From Sphingobium sp. MI1205 (lineage in GTDB: Bacteria > Pseudomonadota > Alphaproteobacteria > Sphingomonadales > Sphingomonadaceae): a stretch of DNA of 32,974 bases. How positions within the stretch are numbered: position 1 is the stretch's first letter; each line of letters begins with the position of its first letter. Below are positions 1-6,422 of this stretch, in pieces. The notes beneath the pieces were generated by a model, which was not told the DNA's origin, ran no database searches, and saw only the letters and a program-made list of their open reading frames with translations. Location: contig NZ_CP005193.1 of NCBI RefSeq assembly GCF_001563285.1, positions 1 to 32,974 of the forward strand, given 5' to 3'. The translations under genes were made by a program, and so were the position numbers.

Positions 1-1113
1 ATGACGATAGACCCCTCCCCTTCCCTGTTTGACGCGCCGATCGCCGCGCCGGTCTCGGCCGTGGACGGCGACGATCGCACGCCGCTGCTGCCGGTGCGCC
101 ATCCCAACCAGGACTTGTTCATCTGCGACGTGCTGGACGCCATCCCCAAGGATGACATGGCCTCAATGGAGCATCCGGTGTTTTCGCTCTCGACCAAGCC
201 CGACAACCGGACGCGGCGCTACGAGCATAACGGCAACGTCATCGAGATTATCCCCTCGGGCAAGGGGCTGGCGACGATCCACGACAAGGACATATTGATC
301 TACTGCATTTCGCAGCTCGTCGCGAAGATGAACCAGGGCGAGCAACCTAGCCGCACGGTGCGCCTGCAAGCCTATGACATGCTCGTCGCCACCAACCGGC
401 AAACCAGCGGCGAAGGCTATCGACTGATGGCCGACGCCCTCACCCGCCTGCGCGGGACCACGGTGCGGACCAATATTCAAACGGGCGGTGTCGAAGAAAC
501 GCGGATTTTCGGCCTGATCGAAGAGGCCAAGATCACGCGCAAGACGTTCGATGGCCGGATGCTTGATCTCGAAATCACCCTGTCGGATTGGGTCTATCGC
601 TCGGTCATCAGCAAGAACGTCCTGACGCTCCACCGCGACTATTTCCGGCTCCGCAAGCCGTTCGAGCGGCGCATGTATGAACTGGCGCGCAAGCATTGCG
701 GCGTGAAGGACGAATGGAAGATCGGCCTAGAGTTGCTACAGAAGAAATGCGGCTCGAACAGCCCGCTCCGAGTGTTCCGGGCCTTGGTCAAGAAGGTCTG
801 CGAGCATGACGCCGATCACGGCCATTTCCCCGACTATGCGGTGACGATGGATGATGACGTGATCTTGTTCCGCAACCGCTCGGGCCTCAAATCCAAGCCC
901 GATCCGGTCGCCAGCGCCGGCGACGATGCGCCCTATATCGACCCGGAAACCATGCACGACGCCAAGACGGCCGCGCCAGGCTATGACGTGTATGCGCTCT
1001 ATGACGAATGGGTGTCGTGGTGGCACGACATGGGCAAGCCCGAACTCAAAAGCCCTGCCGGGGCCTTCCTCGGCTTCTGCAAGAAACGGCACGAACGCAA
1101 ACCACTACGCTGA
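1..1113 (+). CDS. repA: Replication initiator RepA1 (RPA family)
   Basis: A 370-aa plasmid replication initiator that should bind the iterons at the window end and open replicon 1. The conserved start of the RPA-type Rep family (HPNQDLFICDV, about residue 35, then a segment ending SLSTKPD) is followed by a basic winged-helix-like body, with TRLRGTTVRTNI near residue 148 and the RRMYELARKH helix near 224. The ATG at base 1 lies inside an iteron when the window is closed into a circle, so RepA binding there could repress its own translation or transcription. Family and length are typical. The N-terminal ~30 residues are less conserved, so a later start cannot be excluded, but no better ribosome site is visible. 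Confidence 0.9.
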   Translation: MTIDPSPSLFDAPIAAPVSAVDGDDRTPLLPVRHPNQDLFICDVLDAIPKDDMASMEHPVFSLSTKPDNRTRRYEHNGNVIEIIPSGKGLATIHDKDILIYCISQLVAKMNQGEQPSRTVRLQAYDMLVATNRQTSGEGYRLMADALTRLRGTTVRTNIQTGGVEETRIFGLIEEAKITRKTFDGRMLDLEITLSDWVYRSVISKNVLTLHRDYFRLRKPFERRMYELARKHCGVKDEWKIGLELLQKKCGSNSPLRVFRALVKKVCEHDADHGHFPDYAVTMDDDVILFRNRSGLKSKPDPVASAGDDAPYIDPETMHDAKTAAPGYDVYALYDEWVSWWHDMGKPELKSPAGAFLGFCKKRHERKPLR

Positions 1114-1139
1114 TCCCCTGCTCTATGCGGGCAAGCGGC

Positions 1140-1178
1140 CATGTTTACTTACCCGCATGTTTGCATGTGGACATGCTC
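1140..1178. repeat. CATG octamer cluster, downstream of parB1
   Basis: CATG occurs at 1140, 1156, 1164 and 1172, that is at exact 8-bp steps with one step (1148) degenerate. The unit is roughly RCATGTKN. The array continues as ACTTGCCT in the same phase. It lies just past the 3' end of the small partner gene, between it and repA1. Phased short repeats of this kind are the usual binding sites of ribbon-helix-helix centromere-binding proteins, so this is a candidate partition site (inference). Confidence 0.6.
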
Positions 1179-1491
1179 ACTTGCCTACAGGGCTTTCCCC
1201 CATCTTGCGAAGCCAGTCGTTGAACGCCTCGGCCATCGCGTCCTGTAGGCTCATGCCGTGCTTGCGGGCGGTCATGTGCATGGCGAAGGACATTTCCGGG
1301 CTGAAATAGCCCGTCATGGCCTTCTTGCCCTGACGGCTCGGCGCAACCGGGTTGCTGCTCGATCCGCTGCCGGAGCCTGCGCCAGTGCCACGGGCGATCG
1401 GCGCGGCCGCCCTCCCCTCCGGCTCGACCATCGCCGGCGCTGGCGCTGCATCGCGATCCCGCAATGCGAGCAATGATCCCTTCCGGCTCAT
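1177..1491 (-). CDS. Small ParB-like partition partner (probable RHH DNA-binding protein)
   Basis: A 104-aa protein with a Gly/Ser/Pro/Ala-rich N-terminal half (residues ~15-55) and a folded C-terminal half containing MTGYFSPEMSFAMHMTARKH and a LQDAMAEAFNDWL helix. This fits a strand-helix-helix (ribbon-helix-helix) module. Its start overlaps the parA1 stop in an ATGA arrangement (1488-1491), so the two are translationally coupled. ParA plus a small RHH partner is a known plasmid partition layout, and octamer repeats flank the operon. The family is inferred from position, size and C-terminal pattern; it is not a canonical ParB with a ParB/Srx domain. Confidence 0.6.
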   Translation of the reverse strand: MSRKGSLLALRDRDAAPAPAMVEPEGRAAAPIARGTGAGSGSGSSSNPVAPSRQGKKAMTGYFSPEMSFAMHMTARKHGMSLQDAMAEAFNDWLRKMGESPVGK

Positions 1492-2141
1492 GCGTTGGCC
1501 CTCCGCTTCCTAGATGCTTGCATGTTTACATGCTCGCATGTCCACTTGTAAAGCTGGCGCACCTCATCGGCCGCCTTGCCGCTCGGCTCGATCTCCATCG
1601 CCGTCTTGCCCTCGGCCGCCGCGTGGCGAAAGGCGGCGCGATCCGCGATATGGTGGGGGCAGGCGTCAAGCCCATAATCCTGCACGAGCTGCGCGGCTTC
1701 GTCATACATGCGCGGCGCGGTCGGGCTTCCCGCCGTGAAGATCACGAAAGCAGGCTTGCCGCGCATCTTCACAAGGCTGGCGGTCGTCTTGATCGCCGCC
1801 AAATCGAACGCGCTGGGGCGGCAAGGGATCAACACTAGGTCGGCCGCCTCGACGGCGGCGCTGGCGGCGCTGTCGGCGTGGGGCGGGGTGTCGATTACGA
1901 TGAACGCCGCGCCCTGGCCCGTCGCCTGCTCGATCTTGGCGGCAAGGCGAGGGGGCGCGCTGTCGATCACGACCGGGGGCGCATCCTGTCGCCATGCCGC
2001 CCACTGGCTCGCCGTCGCCTGCGGGTCGACGTCGATCACAAGGGCGGTATGCCCGGAATCCTCGGCGGCGGCGGCCAGGTGCAAGGCGAGGGTGGTTTTC
2101 CCCGCGCCGCCCTTCTGGCTGATGATCGCGATTGTTGGCAT
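1488..2141 (-). CDS. parA: ParA-type partition ATPase of replicon 1
   Basis: A 217-aa ParA/MinD-type ATPase for plasmid segregation. The deviant Walker A motif KGGAGKTT is at residues 10-17, DVDPQATAS forms the A' region near 36, and FIVIDTPPH the Walker B region near 83. There is no N-terminal DNA-binding extension, as in small type Ib ParA proteins that leave operator binding to the partner. I chose the ATG at 2141 over the upstream in-frame 2165 because AAGGA sits about 8 bases before it and the ATPase fold begins at once. The upstream leader carries three CATG octamers, so the partner protein probably autoregulates this operon. Confidence 0.9.
   Translation of the reverse strand: MPTIAIISQKGGAGKTTLALHLAAAAEDSGHTALVIDVDPQATASQWAAWRQDAPPVVIDSAPPRLAAKIEQATGQGAAFIVIDTPPHADSAASAAVEAADLVLIPCRPSAFDLAAIKTTASLVKMRGKPAFVIFTAGSPTAPRMYDEAAQLVQDYGLDACPHHIADRAAFRHAAAEGKTAMEIEPSGKAADEVRQLYKWTCEHVNMQASRKRRANA
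1521..1552. repeat. CATG octamer cluster inside the parA1 3' end
   Basis: CATG at 1521, 1529 and 1537, exactly 8 bp apart, followed in phase by the degenerate unit ACTTGTAA. The cluster lies within the last codons of parA1, about 30 bp before the partner gene start. It has the same unit and phase as the clusters at 1140 and 2155, so it is a second candidate binding array for the small partner protein. Its coding location suggests the sequence is under DNA-level constraint as well. Confidence 0.55.
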
Positions 2142-2153
2142 GTGAATATCCTT

Positions 2154-2193
2154 ACATGATCGCATGTTTGCATGTGGTCATACTGGCTTGCTC
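2154..2193. promoter_or_regulatory. CATG octamer cluster upstream of parA1 (operator/centromere)
   Basis: CATG at 2155, 2163 and 2171 in strict 8-bp phase, then the degenerate units TCATACTG and GCTTGCTC. The array lies directly upstream of the parA1 start at 2141 in the leader or promoter region, the expected place for an operator bound by the partition partner. Confidence 0.6.
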
Positions 2194-2267
2194 CGGTTGC
2201 GTCAACGAAACCCCGAACTGGCGCGCAGCGTCAATGAAACCCCGAATTGCGGGGAGGGGAGGGCGGT

Positions 2268-2909
2268 CTAGCCGTCGTCGCCGCCCTCATCCTCGCTGCC
2301 GTCGTCCAGCGGCTCATGCTCCATGCGGCCGTGATCCTCGATCGGGCAAAGCGGCGCTCCGGCCAGCTCAAGCCATTTGCGCGCGGTCCTCACGGTATAG
2401 CCGCACGTCGCGCACTCGCATTTGAGCATCCGGGTTTTCTGCTTCTTCGGCGCGGTCGACTCCCCATCGGTGTCGAGACGGGCATGGGGGAGGGGGCCAA
2501 CGGCGTCCAAGATCGGCGCGACGGCCGCAAGAAACGCCTCGCCGGGGGTGGTGGCGCGCATCGGCCCGACGAGCCCCAGCCCCAGCGCGATCCGTTTAAA
2601 CGCTTTCCCATGCCCTGCCGGGATGCCGACGGCGGCATGGACCAGCTCATGCGCGAGGATGGCCGCGATCTGCGCCGGCATGGCGTCAGGCGCGTGCGCG
2701 AGGTCGGGCCGGATGAAGATTTCAAAATGCCCGTCCGCGCTCAGCCGGTTATCCCAGCACTCGCCGATCGCCTTGCCCTTCCGGCCCGAGCTGGTGAAGC
2801 CGATCGCCACGCGGATACGCGCGGGCAGGGGAGCGTCCAACGCCGCGAACAAGGGGGCCATGCCCGCCGCCACCCGATTGAGCCAGCTTTCCCGGTTGTC
2901 CTGTTCCAT
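2268..2909 (-). CDS. SprT-like zinc metalloprotease-fold protein
   Basis: A 213-aa protein with the SprT-like metallopeptidase signature: HELVH at residues 87-91 (zinc ligands and catalytic Glu) and a third likely ligand in GHGKAFKR near His100. It is followed by a C-terminal zinc ribbon (CECATCGY, then APLC about 20 residues on) and an acidic tail. SprT-family proteins in other systems act on DNA-protein crosslinks, but the role of plasmid-borne versions is unknown to me. I chose the ATG at 2909 because AAGGGAG precedes it; the open frame back to 3287 reads a low-complexity repeat region. It follows parA1, and the same order is seen as a wreck behind parA2. Confidence 0.8.
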   Translation of the reverse strand: MEQDNRESWLNRVAAGMAPLFAALDAPLPARIRVAIGFTSSGRKGKAIGECWDNRLSADGHFEIFIRPDLAHAPDAMPAQIAAILAHELVHAAVGIPAGHGKAFKRIALGLGLVGPMRATTPGEAFLAAVAPILDAVGPLPHARLDTDGESTAPKKQKTRMLKCECATCGYTVRTARKWLELAGAPLCPIEDHGRMEHEPLDDGSEDEGGDDG

Positions 2910-3138
2910 ACCTTCTACTCCCTTCAAATCGCCCTGCGGGGCGATGGCTGCGGCCATCGCTCCCGAGTTCGCGCGGAGCAGCCGGCGAGAGAGGGGGGCA
3001 GCGGGAATCTGCGGGAGTGGTGCGGGCGGGCGCTTCGCGCCAACCCGGTCCCGCTGATTGCCGTTGCTGGGGAGAGGCGGCCGGGACCGCCTTTCCCCAT
3101 GCGAACGAACATCATGCCGGCGCACGCCGGCACCATGC
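2910..3138. other. Non-coding stretch upstream of the SprT-like gene
   Basis: No convincing gene. It holds an 8-bp-stem hairpin (GCGATGGC tgcg GCCATCGC, 2940-2959) just upstream of the SprT-like start. The rest is GC-rich sequence that stays open in several frames without recognisable protein content. Confidence 0.5.
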
Positions 3139-3254
3139 CCGAGATCCGCTTGCGATCTCGGCCCCGCCATGTGGGTCGTCACCTTCGGCCAAGACCGCTT
3201 GCGGGCTTGGGGAGCGAAGCGAGTAGAGCCACGGTGCCGCGCAGCGGCAGGCGC
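3139..3254. repeat. Structured ~115-bp repeat, copy 1
   Basis: Imperfect direct repeat of 4950-5064. Two inverted repeats stand out: CGAGATC..GATCTCG (3140-3160) and a longer hairpin CCAAG a CCGC tt GCGG g CTTGG starting near 3190. A GCGAAGC mini-hairpin motif follows. The repeat ends about 16 bp before the -35 box of the relB/yafQ promoter; copy 2 sits likewise in front of the DUF4160/DUF2442 promoter. No protein-coding signal is convincing. Confidence 0.7.
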
Positions 3255-3270
3255 AGTCTCCTCGCCTAGA

Positions 3271-3299
3271 TTGAAATTGTTGCTCAAATGAGCTACATC
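3271..3299 (+). promoter_or_regulatory. relB/yafQ promoter with operator palindrome in the spacer
   Basis: TTGAAA (3271-3276), a 17-bp spacer and TACATC (3294-3299) make a sigma70-like promoter. The spacer ends with the palindrome GCTCAAATGAGC (3282-3293), well placed for repression by a RelB-family antitoxin. The antitoxin ATG is 25 bp downstream behind an AGGGAG ribosome site. Confidence 0.6.
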
Positions 3300-3323
3300 G
3301 TTCGTCTGACTAGGGAGATTCCA

Positions 3324-3605
3324 ATGGCTGCTACCGCGTTCGTGCGTGCGCGCATCGACGAAACATTGAAGGATGAAGCCGCCGCCGTCCTAGCCGAGCT
3401 GGGGCTGACGGTTTCCGATGTGGTCCGCATGACGCTTACGCGGGTCGCCAAGGACCATGCCTTGCCGTTCGAGCTGAAGGTGCCCAACGCCGAGACGCGC
3501 GCCGCGATCGAATCGTCCCGCGCGACCATGAAGGCGCGTCGTGCGCGCTTCACCGATCCCAAGGAACTGTTCGATGCCCTCGACCAAGAAGCCCGCCAGC
3601 AGTAA
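3324..3605 (+). CDS. RelB/DinJ-family antitoxin
   Basis: A 93-aa type II antitoxin. The N-terminal ribbon-helix-helix reads FVRARIDETLKDEA followed by LGLTVSDVVRMTLTRVA, the DinJ/RelB signature, and the C-terminal tail (FTDPKELFDAL) is the usual toxin-wrapping segment. The ATG at 3324 follows AGGGAG; the in-frame start at 3288 overlaps the promoter and is rejected. Its 3' end overlaps the toxin gene by 32 bp, so the two are co-translated. It should repress its own promoter through the palindrome at 3282-3293. Confidence 0.9.
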   Translation: MAATAFVRARIDETLKDEAAAVLAELGLTVSDVVRMTLTRVAKDHALPFELKVPNAETRAAIESSRATMKARRARFTDPKELFDALDQEARQQ

Positions 3606-3894
3606 GCGGGCTTCGTTCCCAAGAGAGGCATCCTACGAAAAGCGGTTCGTCAAGGATTGGGAGCGGCTGTCGCGCAGCGGCCGCTACAACATGAACCAGC
3701 TCAAGGAAGCGATGATGCTGCTCATCGCCAACGATGCGCCGCTTGGCCCGGAATGGCTGGACCACGCCCTCAAGGGCGATTGGAGCGATCATCGCGAGTG
3801 CCATATCGGCGGCGATTTCCTGCTGATCTACACGATTGAGGGCAATCTGGTGAACTTCGTGCGCGCGGGAACCCATTCGGAACTGTTCGAGTAA
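3574..3894 (+). CDS. YafQ-family mRNA interferase toxin
   Basis: A 106-aa RelE-superfamily toxin close in pattern to YafQ. By alignment with E. coli YafQ the catalytic set is present: His64 (LDHALKG), His77 and Asp81 (CHIGGDFLLIY), His101 and Phe105 (GTHSELFE). YafQ toxins cleave mRNA on the ribosome. The start at 3574 overlaps the antitoxin gene. All expected active-site residues are intact, so the toxin should be functional and the pair should act as a plasmid addiction module. Confidence 0.9.
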   Translation: MPSTKKPASSKRASFPREASYEKRFVKDWERLSRSGRYNMNQLKEAMMLLIANDAPLGPEWLDHALKGDWSDHRECHIGGDFLLIYTIEGNLVNFVRAGTHSELFE

Positions 3895-3929
3895 TCGGCT
3901 CGACGGCCGAACGTTTGGAAGGCAGGGCA

Positions 3930-4349
3930 ATGAACGCCGACGACATGAAGGTCGAAACCTTCGCCTGCGTCTTTGACGCAATCGCCGACACGCCGGAGGA
4001 GGCGACGGAGTTGAGGACGCGCGCGGACCTGATGCGGGGCATCACCGCGCGGGTGAAGTCGTGGGACGTGCCGCTGGGCGAGGCCGCCAAGCGGCTCGGG
4101 CTGACGCCGCCCCGCCTCAACGACCTCCTGCGCGGGAAGTTTAACAGATTCTCGCTGGATGACCTGATGACCGCCGCGACGGCGGCGGGCATCGCGCCGC
4201 CGGCACCGCGCAAAAGCTCGTGGGATGACCTGCGCGGGATAGTGAAGGGCAACGGCGCGCGGTTCACGATCGAGGAAATCAACGACGCCATCGCCGAAGC
4301 CGGCGCAGCAGCCGGCATGGCCGGGATGAACGACCATGACGGGGACTGA
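3930..4349 (+). CDS. XRE/HTH_37-type antitoxin-like regulator with C-terminal extension
   Basis: A 139-aa protein. Residues ~10-85 match the HTH_37 pattern: a VFDAIADTPEEATELRTRADL helix pair and a helix-turn-helix (VPLGEAAKRLGLTPPRLNDLL) ending FSLDDLMTAATAAG. This family includes HigA2-like antitoxins. The C-terminal 50 residues (SSWDDLRGIV, then FTIEEINDAIAEAG) resemble tails of other antitoxins and are not part of the HTH domain. The ATG at 3930 has GGAAGG upstream. It begins 35 bp after yafQ on the same strand and could be a third operon member. No dedicated toxin partner is visible beside it. Confidence 0.7.
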   Translation: MNADDMKVETFACVFDAIADTPEEATELRTRADLMRGITARVKSWDVPLGEAAKRLGLTPPRLNDLLRGKFNRFSLDDLMTAATAAGIAPPAPRKSSWDDLRGIVKGNGARFTIEEINDAIAEAGAAAGMAGMNDHDGD

Positions 4350-4377
4350 TCGAAACGGCGAAATCCTTTATCCACCG

Positions 4378-4562
4378 ATGGAGGCGGCCGAAATCCGGCG
4401 GTGCGCCAGGAGAGCGGTTTGAGCCAGGCCGGGTTTGCGCGCTTGCTGTGGGCGCACAAGCGCACGGTCCAGCGCTGGGAGGCCGGCACGATGCGGCCGA
4501 CTGGCGCGGCGCTCGCCTTGCTGACGCTGGTGAAGCGGCGCGGCATCCAGATTCTCACCTAG
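4378..4562 (+). pseudogene. Frameshifted HigA/XRE-type antitoxin gene
   Basis: The ATG at 4378 opens MEAAEIRR and then runs to an early stop. In the next frame, from about 4401, the reading continues VRQESGLSQAGFARLLWAHK, then RTVQRWEAGTMRPTG and a short C-terminus, stopping at 4562. Together these form a textbook XRE antitoxin (GLSQ..FA.LL, RTVQRWE.G...PTG). A single-base shift near 4398-4403 breaks it. Neither half is long enough to be noticed alone. It could be real decay or a sequencing error. Confidence 0.65.
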
Positions 4563-4575
4563 AAGGATTGATAGA

Positions 4576-4782
4576 ATGGCCGGCCATCGCCCCTTTTCCG
4601 ATCTTATGAAAGATTGGAGTCCCGAGCGCCGCGCGCGTAATGAGGCCCATAAGGCGAAGTTGGAGGCCGAGTTGATGGGCCGCGCTGCTACGCGCGATGC
4701 GATCGAAGAACTGGAAGCTGGCAAGGGCGTGCGCTTCACCAGCGTTGAGGCGCTTATGTCTGATCTCCATGATGACGATTGA
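4576..4782 (+). CDS. Small antitoxin-like protein
   Basis: A 68-aa charged protein behind AGAAGG. The C-terminal pattern IEELEAGKGVRFTSVEALMSDL resembles tails of RelB/ParD-type antitoxins that precede RelE/ParE toxins. The N-terminal half is a highly charged helix (SPERRARNEAHKAKLEAEL). No intact toxin follows; the next frame is a short truncated-looking ORF. The function is inferred only from this pattern and the toxin-antitoxin neighbourhood. Confidence 0.55.
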   Translation: MAGHRPFSDLMKDWSPERRARNEAHKAKLEAELMGRAATRDAIEELEAGKGVRFTSVEALMSDLHDDD

Positions 4783-5065
4783 TCGACCCGAAACGGCGGC
4801 CGAGTTTTTCGCGCGGCGCTCCAAAGGTCGTGCGGTGGGTGATCTCGACCGCATTCTCGACAAGGTGCCTGATCGGCCGCCGGAACCCGGCGACGAATTG
4901 AAGGCTGGACGCCCGATCGCCTACATCGCCGGTAATCGGCGAGGGTGCCGCGAGATCCGCGCACGCGATCTCGCCCGCCATGTGGGCCGGAACCTTGGGC
5001 CAGGACCGCTTGCGGGCTTGGGGAGCGCAACGAGTAGGGCCACGGTGCCAGCGCCAGGCGCTTAG
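4769..5065 (+). pseudogene. Truncated antitoxin-like ORF running into the structured repeat
   Basis: Opens with overlapping ATGs at 4769 and 4772. The first ~45 residues (MTIDRPETAAEFFARRSKGR, then LDRILDKVP...EPGDEL) look like a genuine small plasmid protein, possibly an antitoxin. After about 4925 the frame is encoded by the ~115-bp repeat, whose product resembles no protein. I read it as a gene whose 3' end was replaced by the repeat. It may still be expressed as a 98-aa product. Confidence 0.4.
4950..5064. repeat. Structured ~115-bp repeat, copy 2
   Basis: Imperfect copy of 3139-3254. The CGAGATC..GATCTCG inverted repeat is kept with a longer loop. The second hairpin is CCAGG a CCGC tt GCGG g CTTGG: one A-to-G change leaves a G-T wobble in place of A-T, so the fold survives. 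It ends 20 bp before the -35 box of the DUF4160/DUF2442 promoter. Confidence 0.7.
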
Positions 5066-5084
5066 ATCATTTTGGCTATCAGCC

Positions 5085-5113
5085 TTGCACTAGTGCAACC
5101 TTTGCACTACATT
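5085..5113 (+). promoter_or_regulatory. Promoter/operator of the first DUF4160-DUF2442 pair
   Basis: TTGCAC (5085-5090), a 17-bp spacer and TACATT (5108-5113) form a good sigma70-like promoter. The perfect 14-bp palindrome TTGCACTAGTGCAA (5085-5098) covers the -35 box, and the half-site TTGCACTA recurs at 5102-5109 touching the -10. The first gene's ATG (5119) is only 5 bp beyond the -10, so the transcript may be leaderless. The HTH tail of the DUF2442 protein is the obvious candidate repressor. Confidence 0.6.
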
Positions 5114-5118
5114 GAAGC

Positions 5119-5346
5119 ATGGTCACGATGTTTCGCGGTCCCCGCTGGAAAATTGCCGTCTATGGCCGCGATCATGGCGTGCCGCATTTCCACATCGAAG
5201 GCCCGGATTTCCGCTGCTCGGTGGCGATTGCATCGTTTGACGTGATCGTGGGCACCGTGTCGGCGGCGGTCTTGAAGGACGCATTGGAATGGGCGCGGCC
5301 TAATCAGGCTTTGCTCATGCAGACGTGGCAGGAGTTGAACGGATGA
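5119..5346 (+). CDS. DUF4160 family protein
   Basis: A 75-aa protein with the DUF4160 core: KIAVYGRDHGVPHFHIEG, where the HFH motif near residue 24 is characteristic, then a short helix (LKDALEWARPNQALLMQTW). DUF4160 genes are regularly paired with DUF2442 genes and the pair is suspected to be toxin-antitoxin-like; the biochemical role is not known to me. It overlaps the downstream gene by ATGA. The start may be leaderless (see promoter); the second ATG at 5128 is an alternative. Confidence 0.8.
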   Translation: MVTMFRGPRWKIAVYGRDHGVPHFHIEGPDFRCSVAIASFDVIVGTVSAAVLKDALEWARPNQALLMQTWQELNG

Positions 5347-5795
5347 ACATCACCGACAAGGCCCGCACCATTACCGCCGTGCGCGCGACCGGGCCGTCAT
5401 CGCTGCATCTGTCCTGGTCGGAAGGGACGGCGGCTGATCTCGATCTTGGCGCGGTCCTCGCCGATCGCGCCTTTGCCGCGCTGCGCGATCCGGGCGAGTT
5501 CGCCAAGGTCGAAGTGGGCGATTGGGGTCATAGCCTGGCCTGGCCTTCGGGTGCGGAGCTGGGCGCGGACATGCTGTGGCTCGAAACGCTGTCGGCAACC
5601 GGGCATGGCGATGTGCGCGCCTTCCTCGAATGGCGGCTGCGCCATGCGCTGTCGCTGTCGAAGGCGGCCGATGCGCTTGGCGTCTCGCGCCGCATGGTCG
5701 CCTACTACTCCAACGGCGAAAAGAAGGTGCCGAAACCAATCTTGCTGGCGTGCCGGGGCTGGGAAGCCAGCAATGGGCTATACCGGGCCGCCTAA
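5343..5795 (+). CDS. DUF2442 protein with C-terminal helix-turn-helix
   Basis: A 150-aa two-part protein. Residues 1-85 are DUF2442-like (LHLSWSEGTAADLDLGAVLA, then FAALRDPGEFAKVEVGDWGH and LAWPSGAELGADMLWLE). Residues ~95-135 form an HTH (LRHALSLSKAADALGVSRRM, then VAYYSNGEKKVPKPI). It is coupled to DUF4160 by an ATGA overlap. By analogy with antitoxins, the HTH should bind the palindrome at 5085-5098 and repress the operon. Confidence 0.8.
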   Translation: MNITDKARTITAVRATGPSSLHLSWSEGTAADLDLGAVLADRAFAALRDPGEFAKVEVGDWGHSLAWPSGAELGADMLWLETLSATGHGDVRAFLEWRLRHALSLSKAADALGVSRRMVAYYSNGEKKVPKPILLACRGWEASNGLYRAA

Positions 5796-5801
5796 CCGGA
5801 C

Positions 5802-6422
5802 ATGAGAGCGATCTTCATCCGCCACGGCGAAAACACCGGCAACGCCGGCGTGCCCTGCCACGATCTCGCGACGATCGCGCTGACGGAGCGCGGCCACGAA
5901 CAGGCGCGCGCGGTCGCGGCGAGCTGGACGCAAGCGCCCGCGCTCATCGTCACCTCGCCCTATACCCGCACCCGGCAGACGGCCGCGCCGACGATCGCGC
6001 GCTTTCCAGGCGTGCCGGTGGAAGTGTGGCCGATCGAAGAGTTCACCTATTTGCAACCTGCGCGCTGGAACGGCACGCGCAGCGCCGAACGGATGCCGCA
6101 CCTAGAACGCTATTGGCGCGAGGCCGATCCTGACTACTGCGACGGGGAAGGGGCGGAGAGTTTCAGCACCCTGTTACGGCGCTGCGAGGCGGCGCTAACG
6201 CGCCTCGCCGCCATGCCTGCGGGATCGCTGGCCTATGTGTTCGGGCATGGGCAGTTCATCCAGGCCGCGCGCGCGATCGTCGCCGACGCCCATCTGGACG
6301 ATCGGGCCAAGATGCGCGCTTTCTGGCGCAAGGGCGAGCCGCCCGCGATCGGCAACGCGCAGCGGGTAGGGTTTCATTGGCAGGGCGACCGCTGGACCTG
6401 CGCGCCCGCGCTCGCCGCCTAG
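5802..6422 (+). CDS. Histidine phosphatase superfamily protein
   Basis: A 206-aa phosphoglycerate-mutase-like phosphatase. The catalytic RHGE motif is at residues 7-10 (IFIRHGEN), the SPYTRTRQTA segment near 51 carries a second Arg, and FGHGQFI near 150 supplies the second His. The substrate cannot be told from sequence. It begins 6 bp after the DUF2442 stop, so it may be read from the same promoter. Its 3' end overlaps the convergent recombinase gene by 4 bp. Confidence 0.85.
   Translation: MRAIFIRHGENTGNAGVPCHDLATIALTERGHEQARAVAASWTQAPALIVTSPYTRTRQTAAPTIARFPGVPVEVWPIEEFTYLQPARWNGTRSAERMPHLERYWREADPDYCDGEGAESFSTLLRRCEAALTRLAAMPAGSLAYVFGHGQFIQAARAIVADAHLDDRAKMRAFWRKGEPPAIGNAQRVGFHWQGDRWTCAPALAA

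Noticed and set aside
2910..3287. N-terminal extension of the SprT-like protein up to 3287
   Set aside because: The extra residues are encoded by the structured repeat and are low-complexity; a good ribosome site precedes the ATG at 2909.
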